Source: Acidobacteriota bacterium
GTDB taxonomy: Bacteria; Acidobacteriota; Blastocatellia; Pyrinomonadales; Pyrinomonadaceae
DNA length: 14,752 bases
Direction of reading: 5' to 3'
Assembly (NCBI GenBank): GCA_023415725.1
Contig: JAEZJR010000323.1
Location: 1-14,752 of the forward strand
Under the pieces are notes generated by a model, which saw nothing but the letters and a program-made list of their open reading frames with translations, was not told the origin of the DNA and made no database searches. Made by a program: the position numbers and the translations under genes. Of this stretch, positions 1-5,495 are shown piece after piece (within the stretch, counting starts at the first letter, position 1; every line of letters starts with the position of its first letter).

Positions 1-1
1 G

Positions 2-559
2 CGCGAAATGATCCTCTCATTCGACGCGTCGAAAGAAGCCGGCCGGTACGAGCGGTACGCCGATGCCCGCACCCGGGCACTCGCCTTACGCGAAGAGCGG
101 AGGAAGAATCCGGCCGTCGTCACCGCGATCGTCGAAAATCCCGTAACTAACCGGTTGATCGAGATCCAGAAAACGGTCGCCGCGAAAGATTACGCGAAGG
201 CCGAGAACGAACTTAGAGAACTGCAAAAGGCCAACCCGGAGGAACCCCGTGTCGCCTACAACCTCGGCCGTGTCGCGAGCCTTGCCGCCCAGACGATCGA
301 GGACCAGGATGAACTGAGCAAAAAGCTCCAGGAAGCCAAAGCGGCCTACGAGAACGTGATCCGAATCTCGCAGAAGCAGCAGGTGGATCCGGCCCTGCGG
401 TCGCTATCTTACGTCGCACTCGCAAAGATCTACGAGTTCTTCGATAACCGCACGTACGCGATCAGCATTTACGACGCCGCGATCAAGCTCGGCGACGTGA
501 ACGGCGGTGCGTTTAAGGAAGCGCTCGCGGCCAAGCAGCGTTTGATGAAGGAGCAGTAA
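2..559 (+). CDS. TPR-repeat protein, C-terminal part (5' truncated by window edge)
   Basis: The frame is open from base 2, so the protein probably begins before the window and the ATG at 8 is likely internal. About 183 residues are visible. The central and C-terminal parts look like tetratricopeptide repeats: paired amphipathic helices such as AKAENELRELQKANPEEPRVAYNL (seen here only in part) and later LSYVALAKIYEFF followed by AISIYDAAIKLGD, with the small-residue/aromatic spacing of TPR units. The protein is rich in Lys, Glu and Ala and has no membrane segment in the visible part. It ends in KEQ and is followed 19 bases later by a strong terminator, so it closes its transcription unit. TPR domains normally mediate protein-protein contacts. 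What precedes the repeats cannot be seen, so the function of the whole protein is unknown. Confidence 0.75.
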   Translation, partial: REMILSFDASKEAGRYERYADARTRALALREERRKNPAVVTAIVENPVTNRLIEIQKTVAAKDYAKAENELRELQKANPEEPRVAYNLGRVASLAAQTIEDQDELSKKLQEAKAAYENVIRISQKQQVDPALRSLSYVALAKIYEFFDNRTYAISIYDAAIKLGDVNGGAFKEALAAKQRLMKEQ

Positions 560-578
560 GCTTAGTTAAAATAGGCCC

Positions 579-619
579 AAACGCCTCTGTTCGATCGAGC
601 GGAGGCGTTTTGATTTTTT
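579..619 (+). terminator. Rho-independent terminator after the TPR gene
   Basis: Bases 579-592 pair with 597-610 as a 14-bp stem (two G-T wobbles) closed by a GATC tetraloop. A T-rich run at 608-619 follows (TTTTGATTTTTT, interrupted by GA). The position, 20 bases after the TPR stop codon, is typical. It separates the TPR gene from era. Confidence 0.88.
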
Positions 620-645
620 CACCATTACTTCTTACTTTTGAATAA
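610..645 (+). promoter_or_regulatory. Possible sigma70-type promoter for era (leaderless start)
   Basis: A TTGATT hexamer at 610-615 and TACTTT at 633-638 are separated by 17 bases. Transcription would begin near 645-646, which is the era GTG start itself. This fits the absence of any Shine-Dalgarno site before era and the terminator just upstream. The hexamers match the consensus only loosely, so this is an inference from spacing and context. Confidence 0.3.
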
Positions 646-1545
646 GTGCCGGAAAACAATTTTCACAGCGGCTACGCCGCACTTGTCGGACGCCCCAACG
701 CGGGTAAGTCAACACTTTTGAACCGCATCGTCGGCGAGAAGATCGCCGCCGTGTCGAACAAGCCTCAGACCACCCGCCACCGCATCAAGGGGATCTACAC
801 CGACGAGAACGGCCAGGTCGTCTTCATAGACACGCCGGGCGTACACAAACCCGGGCATCTGCTCAACCGCCGTATGATGTCGGCGGTGCACGATGCGATC
901 ATGAGCGTCGACGTCGTCGTCCTGATGCGTGACGCTAGCGTTTCGACCGGCAACGGCGACCGCTTCGTTCTGGAACTCGTGAAGCAGTCCGAAAAGCCCG
1001 CCATCCTGGTGCTCAACAAGGTCGACAAGATAAAGAACAAGGCGGAGATCCTCCCGCTCATCGAGTTCTATTCTAAGGAATACGATTTCGCCGAGGTCGT
1101 GCCGGTCTCCGCCCTTAAAGGCCAGGCGGTGGAGGACCTATTGAAACTGATCGTCAAACACCTGCCCGAGGGCGAACCCATTTTCTCGGAGGATGAACTG
1201 ACCGATCAGCCCCTTCGATCCCTCGTCGCTGAGATGGTGCGTGAAAAGATCCTGAGGTCCACGGGTGAAGAAATTCCCTACGTGACCGCCGTCGTGACCG
1301 AGAAATGGGACGAAAGCGACCCTGAGCAGCCGCGTATCTACTGTGCGATCTACGTCGAGCGTTCATCCCAAAAAGGGATCATCATCGGCAAAGGCGGTGC
1401 AAAGCTCAAACAGATCGGAACGGAAGCACGAGCGGACATTGAAAAACTGACCGGCCGCCACGTGCACCTTCAGCTCTTCGTAAAAGTGGTGGAAGACTGG
1501 CGGAACAAGGAACGCGAACTTGACGAAATGGGGATTCACGAATGA
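646..1545 (+). CDS. era: GTPase Era
   Basis: Era is an essential GTPase that binds 16S rRNA near its 3' end and helps mature the 30S ribosomal subunit. The 299-aa length is normal. The G domain shows the P-loop GRPNAGKS (residues 15-22), the switch I region with PQTTRHR (40-46), DTPG (62-65), NKVD (124-127) and a G5 motif SAL (155-157). The last third is a KH domain with the RNA-binding loop IIIGKGG followed by an R/K-rich tail (VKVVEDWRNKERELDEMG), diagnostic of Era. The start is forced: an in-frame TAA at 643-645 lies directly before the GTG, and no other start occurs before the P-loop. There is no clear Shine-Dalgarno site. The stop overlaps the next start as ATGA, so the downstream gene is probably translationally coupled. 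Confidence 0.97.
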   Translation: MPENNFHSGYAALVGRPNAGKSTLLNRIVGEKIAAVSNKPQTTRHRIKGIYTDENGQVVFIDTPGVHKPGHLLNRRMMSAVHDAIMSVDVVVLMRDASVSTGNGDRFVLELVKQSEKPAILVLNKVDKIKNKAEILPLIEFYSKEYDFAEVVPVSALKGQAVEDLLKLIVKHLPEGEPIFSEDELTDQPLRSLVAEMVREKILRSTGEEIPYVTAVVTEKWDESDPEQPRIYCAIYVERSSQKGIIIGKGGAKLKQIGTEARADIEKLTGRHVHLQLFVKVVEDWRNKERELDEMGIHE

Positions 1546-1874
1546 GCTGGACTACGGTATTTTTGCTTATCGTCTCGAACGTCTTCATGACGCTCGCCTG
1601 GTACGGCCACCTCAAGTTCAAGAGCAGCCCGCTCTGGATAGCGGTGATCGGGAGTTGGTCCCTTGCTCTGTTCGAGTATATGTTTCAGGTTCCCGCTAAC
1701 CGCATCGGATCGAGCGTGATGTCCGTCACGCAGTTGAAGATATTGCAGGAAGCGATCACCCTCGCGGTGTTCACCATTCTCGCGTATTTCCTGTTCGGCG
1801 AGACGCTCAAGTGGAACCACGTCGTCTCTTACACACTTCTCATCGGCGCGGTTTTCTTCGCATTCCTCAAATGA
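1542..1874 (+). CDS. DMT-family small membrane protein (DUF486-like)
   Basis: This 110-aa protein is strongly hydrophobic with four predicted transmembrane helices (about residues 3-22, 31-50, 62-84 and 91-109). The pattern fits the DUF486/DMT family: an N-terminal helix with TLAWYGHLKF, the conserved-looking stretch FEYMFQVPANRIG, then LKILQEAITL and a last helix after GETLKWNHVVSY. Family members are small inner-membrane proteins related to EmrE-like drug/metabolite transporters; their substrates are unknown and I cannot assign one. The start ATG overlaps the era stop (ATGA) and its own stop overlaps the prmA start in the same way. It is therefore the middle gene of a tightly coupled three-gene operon with two ribosome-biogenesis genes. 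A link in function to Era or PrmA is not evident. Confidence 0.85.
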   Translation: MSWTTVFLLIVSNVFMTLAWYGHLKFKSSPLWIAVIGSWSLALFEYMFQVPANRIGSSVMSVTQLKILQEAITLAVFTILAYFLFGETLKWNHVVSYTLLIGAVFFAFLK

Positions 1875-2743
1875 ATCAAGATTGGTACTCGATCAACATC
1901 ACCGTCCCGCCCGAAGCCGCGGAGGCGTTGGAGTTCGCCTTCAATTCCCTGGAAGCCGACGGAACAGCCACCAGCTTCCGGCGCGCGAGCGGGTCGGACG
2001 AACTAACCGTATCCGGATACTTTAAGACCCTGCCGGACGAAGATCGCGTCGTGGAAGAACTCCATTATGCTTTGCGGGCGTACGGTTTCACGGAGGACAC
2101 GGTCATTTCCGCCGTCCGCGGGACGGTCGAGAACCAGGATTGGCTGGCCGAGTGGAAGAAGCATTGGAAACCGACCACCATTGGCCGGTTCGTGATAGCG
2201 CCTCCGTGGGCCGAGGTCGACGACGAGGGCAAATTCGTCATCCGGATCGAACCGAACATGGCATTCGGCACCGGAACTCATGAGACCACCCAGCTTTGCG
2301 TCGCGGCGATAGACAAGTTCTATCAGCCCGGAATGTCTTTCCTCGACGTCGGAACGGGTACCGGCATCCTAGCCATAGCGGCGGCAAAACTCGGGCGCGG
2401 AGACGAGGAGATATTCGGATGTGACACGGACGAAGATTCCATCGCGATCGCACGCGAGAACGCCGATTCGAACGGTGCAGGCCGAAGCAGTTTCGAGGTC
2501 GGGCCCATCGGCGAGGCAACGCCGTACTTCGATTTCGTCTGCGCTAACCTCACCATCGACGTGATCGTGCCGATCCTTAGCCTGCTGCTGGAGAAATCGA
2601 CTCAGTGGCTGGTTTTATCTGGGATCCTTGCCGAACAGGAAGGCATGATCGTAAAAGCGCTTGAGGGAAACAATATCGGCGGGTTCGAGATCGAAAGACG
2701 CGGCGAGTGGATCGCGGTTACCGTTGATCGAAAGAAAAACTAA
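1871..2743 (+). CDS. prmA: Ribosomal protein L11 methyltransferase
   Basis: PrmA uses S-adenosylmethionine to methylate amino groups of ribosomal protein L11 in the cytoplasm. From the ATG at 1871 the protein is 290 aa, typical of the family. The N-terminal substrate-recognition domain (about 1-110) includes the family-type stretch DWLAEWKKHWKP. The catalytic Rossmann domain has the PrmA signature AFGTGTHETT (131-140), the SAM-binding motif DVGTGTG (159-165), an acidic loop CDTDEDSIAIA, and CANLTIDV (224-231) at the motif IV position. The reading frame is also open upstream to a GTG at 1811, but that would bury 60 bases inside the preceding gene. The ATGA overlap at 1871-1874 and the family length favour 1871. 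Its stop codon overlaps the stop of the convergent propeller gene. Confidence 0.95.
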   Translation: MNQDWYSINITVPPEAAEALEFAFNSLEADGTATSFRRASGSDELTVSGYFKTLPDEDRVVEELHYALRAYGFTEDTVISAVRGTVENQDWLAEWKKHWKPTTIGRFVIAPPWAEVDDEGKFVIRIEPNMAFGTGTHETTQLCVAAIDKFYQPGMSFLDVGTGTGILAIAAAKLGRGDEEIFGCDTDEDSIAIARENADSNGAGRSSFEVGPIGEATPYFDFVCANLTIDVIVPILSLLLEKSTQWLVLSGILAEQEGMIVKALEGNNIGGFEIERRGEWIAVTVDRKKN

Positions 2744-4722
2744 TTGTCCCTTCTCGGCGTGGCGATCGGGATGTCACCGTCGTCGGTGATGGTTATCTCG
2801 GGCAGCCTCGGCTTCACCTTTCGAGGCACGGCGTTACGCAGAACTGGCGGGAGTTTCGGCGAGTCGATCCGCGTCGGGGCGAGCGGCCTTACGCGTTTCA
2901 GGATCGAGCCTCCCTTCCCCGCGATCCACACCTTATCTCCGCCCCTGAACACGATAGCCTGGAGCACCTTGGTGGTGATGTTCGCCTCCTGCGACCAGGT
3001 CGCACCGCCGTCGTTCGTCACGATCACCGCCCCCTTGTCGCCGACCGCGACGGCATCGTTCGGGCCGATAGCCGTGACCGCGAAAAGGTTCACGTTCAGC
3101 GGAGCTTCCTGGTCCTGCCAGCTCAACCCGCCGTCCAGGGTTCTCAGAATGATCCCGTTTGCACCGACCGCGAAACCGTTCGCTTCGTCGGAGAAGCTCA
3201 CGGAATACAGATTCTCGTTGAGGTTCGTCTTTACCTTGCTCCACGTTTCGCCGCTATCGAGCGTGACCAGGACGGTTCCCTTGTCCCCGACGATCACACC
3301 TCTCTGTTCAGTTACGAACCTGACGTCCTCGAGCCAATTTCGCGTGCCGGACTCGATCTTCTTCCAATAAGCCCCGCCGTCGTCGGTTCGGATGATCGTC
3401 CCGTTAGCGCCGACCGCGAACCCGACTCGATCGGACACGAACGCGATGCCCAGCAGATCGTCGTTAACGCCAGTGATCCCTTTCCCCCAACTCGAGCCGC
3501 CGTTGTTCGTTCGAAGGATAGTTCCGTCGTCACCCGCGATCCAGATCCCTTCGTCGCCGAAGTAGCTGATCGAATTCAGGTTCGAAAAGACACCGGAATA
3601 GATCGGTATCCAGATCTTCCCGGAATCATTGGTGATCCAAACTCGCCCGCCGGTCCCGACCGCGAATCCAACCTCGTCGTTCAGGAACGTAAGATCGTTT
3701 ACGTCATCGCGTCCGCCCTCGCTAAGTCTCTGCCAGCTCACCCCGCCGTCATCCGTCCGTATGATCAACCCGTTCTCGCCGACGGCCCAGCCCGTATACC
3801 GATCGACAAAACAATGCGACACGAGCCGCGGGTTGGTCCTCACGTTGAAAGGCAGCCATGTAGAACCGCCGTCGCCCGTGAGCCACACGAGCCCGTTTGA
3901 GTCCGTCGCGGAACCATTCTTTTGATCAGCGAAACAAACCGAGAGGAAGTCGGCGGTCGAGTAGACCTTTTCGCGTTTCCAGGTTTCGCCACCGTCCGTC
4001 GTCCGAGCTATGCAGCCCCCGTTTCCGACAACGACGATGTCGCGCGGGCCGATCATCGCCGCTCCATTAGTGCGTCCGGTGCAGGCTTGCGTAAGGCGCC
4101 ATTTCGCCCCGCCATCATCCGTGATCGCGACGGTGCCGTTGTTCCCGACCGCGACGGCGTGCGAAGCGTCCAGAGCCGAAACGTGATTCAGTTGTTCCTT
4201 CGTGCCTGATACCTGAGAGATCCAGGTCCGGCCGCCGTTCGAGGTCTTGATAACGCTGCCGTACGTCCCGACGGCCCAGCCCACCCGTTCGTCAGCGAAC
4301 GTGACCGATTGAAGATGGTCGCGTGTCGCCGTCACAACCGGCCGCCAAAAATCCCCGCCGTTATCCGTGATCAAAACGGTCCCGCGGGCCCCGACGATCA
4401 CGGCGTCCTTCGAGTTCCTAGTGAAAACCGACGAAAACGACACGTTCTCCATCGACATCTGCGGCTTCCACGTGAACCCCCCGTCGCGTGTATAAAGAAT
4501 GGCGTTGTCCGCTCCCACGGCGAAGCCGGAGAGCTTGTCCTTTGCGAAATGGATGGAATTGAGTTGATTGCCCTGCGGAAGCGGATTCTGCCAGACCCAT
4601 CCGGGCCCGATCTTCTGGGCAAAAGCGGAACCGGCGAGGATCAGAAACGCCACGACACCCGCCGCTATCCCGCGAGAGATCACTGGCAGCGTAAGCATTT
4701 TGTTCCGCAAAGAGCCTTTCAC
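2740..4722 (-). CDS. Secreted YCF48/Hcf136-like beta-propeller protein
   Basis: This 660-aa protein has an N-terminal signal peptide: a basic start, the hydrophobic run GVVAFLILAGSAFA, and likely cleavage before QKIG. About 14 repeats of roughly 43 residues follow, each ending in a motif such as GTVLITDNGGDFW, GSVIKTSNGGRTW or GTIIRTDDGGAYW. This is the YCF48 / photosystem II stability factor-like (BNR-type) repeat. Thirteen copies are full and the last (GSILKRVRP) is degenerate, which would suit two seven-bladed propellers. A proline-rich, basic tail follows. Such proteins are exported scaffolds; in non-photosynthetic bacteria their role is unknown. The start is GTG at 4722, but an ATG at 4698 (residue 9) would also leave a good signal peptide. 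It lies 18 bases after rnhA and is the last gene of its run. Its stop overlaps the prmA stop by four bases. Confidence 0.88.
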   Translation of the reverse strand: MKGSLRNKMLTLPVISRGIAAGVVAFLILAGSAFAQKIGPGWVWQNPLPQGNQLNSIHFAKDKLSGFAVGADNAILYTRDGGFTWKPQMSMENVSFSSVFTRNSKDAVIVGARGTVLITDNGGDFWRPVVTATRDHLQSVTFADERVGWAVGTYGSVIKTSNGGRTWISQVSGTKEQLNHVSALDASHAVAVGNNGTVAITDDGGAKWRLTQACTGRTNGAAMIGPRDIVVVGNGGCIARTTDGGETWKREKVYSTADFLSVCFADQKNGSATDSNGLVWLTGDGGSTWLPFNVRTNPRLVSHCFVDRYTGWAVGENGLIIRTDDGGVSWQRLSEGGRDDVNDLTFLNDEVGFAVGTGGRVWITNDSGKIWIPIYSGVFSNLNSISYFGDEGIWIAGDDGTILRTNNGGSSWGKGITGVNDDLLGIAFVSDRVGFAVGANGTIIRTDDGGAYWKKIESGTRNWLEDVRFVTEQRGVIVGDKGTVLVTLDSGETWSKVKTNLNENLYSVSFSDEANGFAVGANGIILRTLDGGLSWQDQEAPLNVNLFAVTAIGPNDAVAVGDKGAVIVTNDGGATWSQEANITTKVLQAIVFRGGDKVWIAGKGGSILKRVRPLAPTRIDSPKLPPVLRNAVPRKVKPRLPEITITDDGDIPIATPRRDN

Positions 4723-4740
4723 GATCTCAAACCAACCTCG

Positions 4741-5199
4741 CTACAACTCCGTCACGCCCAGATCGACCACCAATTCCTCCAGGACCTTCTTGTCGACCTT
4801 GCCCTCCGACGCGATCATTCTGGCAGCTTTATCGGCGATCTCCTGCACCTCGTGGCCGGCGTGCCCCTTGATCCACTTCCACTCGATCTTATGCCGCGAT
4901 GCAGCCTTGTCCAGCTTCGCCCACCAATCGTTATTGGCCTTCCGCTTCCAACCGCTGTTCATCGTCTCCACGACGTATCTGGAATCGGATAAGAGTTTAA
5001 CGTTGCAGGGCTCCTTCAGGTTTTGCAGGCCCAGTGTCGCCGCAGCGATCTCCGCCTGTTGGTTCGTCGCAGCGCCAAGGTACTCGCCTACCGCCTTCCA
5101 GTGCCCCTTAAAGCCAAGAACAGCGACCGCTGCGGCACGAGGATTCCCCTTCCCGTTCCCCAAGCTTGAACCATCGCAAACTATCGTGACTTGTTTCAT
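4741..5199 (-). CDS. rnhA: Ribonuclease HI
   Basis: RNase HI cuts the RNA strand of RNA-DNA hybrids, removing R-loops and primers. The 152-aa length is normal. The metal-binding carboxylates are all visible: D9 in CDGSSLGNG, E50 in NQQAEI, D72 in SDSRYV and D123 in the C-terminal helix. The catalytic histidine H113 lies in KGHAGH, so the enzyme should be active. The handle region between residues about 80 and 95 is shorter than in E. coli RNase HI, by roughly ten residues, so the basic protrusion that grips hybrids is reduced. The start ATG overlaps the stop of the upstream 99-aa membrane gene (ATGA at 5196-5199), and the propeller gene follows after 18 bases. It is therefore co-transcribed with the Rad50-like gene. 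Confidence 0.95.
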   Translation of the reverse strand: MKQVTIVCDGSSLGNGKGNPRAAAVAVLGFKGHWKAVGEYLGAATNQQAEIAAATLGLQNLKEPCNVKLLSDSRYVVETMNSGWKRKANNDWWAKLDKAASRHKIEWKWIKGHAGHEVQEIADKAARMIASEGKVDKKVLEELVVDLGVTEL

Positions 5200-5495
5200 T
5201 CGTACTTACCTGTCAGCCAACGGAGTCCAAGACCGACGACAAAGCCGCATGCCACAATTGTCACGAAATTAAGCACTAGACCACTCGCCGCTCCGAACAA
5301 ATGAGCAGAACCCTCCCACGAAAACGGGACTCCCCAGGAAGGCACTCTGGGGGCCGGTGCATATTGGATGGGCTGGTTCATGAGCACGTCATATTGCCGA
5401 AGAGCAAATAAATAGGCAACAACATTGAGCAGAACGAAAATCGCGATCGTTGTTATAAAGCCAATTTTGAATGTCCTATTGTAAAGACTGCTCAC
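5196..5495 (-). CDS. Small two-helix membrane protein, unknown family
   Basis: I do not recognise this 99-aa protein. It has two predicted transmembrane helices (about residues 10-33 and 66-92) joined by a loop of some 30 residues rich in Pro, Trp and Tyr (QYAPAPRVPSWGVPFSW). The N-terminus carries basic residues, and RWLTGKYE follows helix 2, so both ends are probably cytoplasmic. It starts with GTG at 5495, and the preceding gene's TAG shares one base with it (TAGTG). GGAGAA five bases before the start is a good Shine-Dalgarno site. Its stop overlaps the rnhA start. Judged by eye, its base composition is more AT-rich than its neighbours, which could mean a later insertion into the operon. 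The overlaps and ribosome binding site support a real gene; the function is unknown. Confidence 0.72.
   Translation of the reverse strand: MSSLYNRTFKIGFITTIAIFVLLNVVAYLFALRQYDVLMNQPIQYAPAPRVPSWGVPFSWEGSAHLFGAASGLVLNFVTIVACGFVVGLGLRWLTGKYE

Noticed and set aside
2744..5272. Long plus-strand open frames opposite the propeller and rnhA genes (2744-3370, 4309-4992, 4568-5272)
   Set aside because: They mirror genes with clear families and intact motifs on the other strand. Their translations are low-complexity Ser/Pro/Arg-rich products of GC-biased codons.
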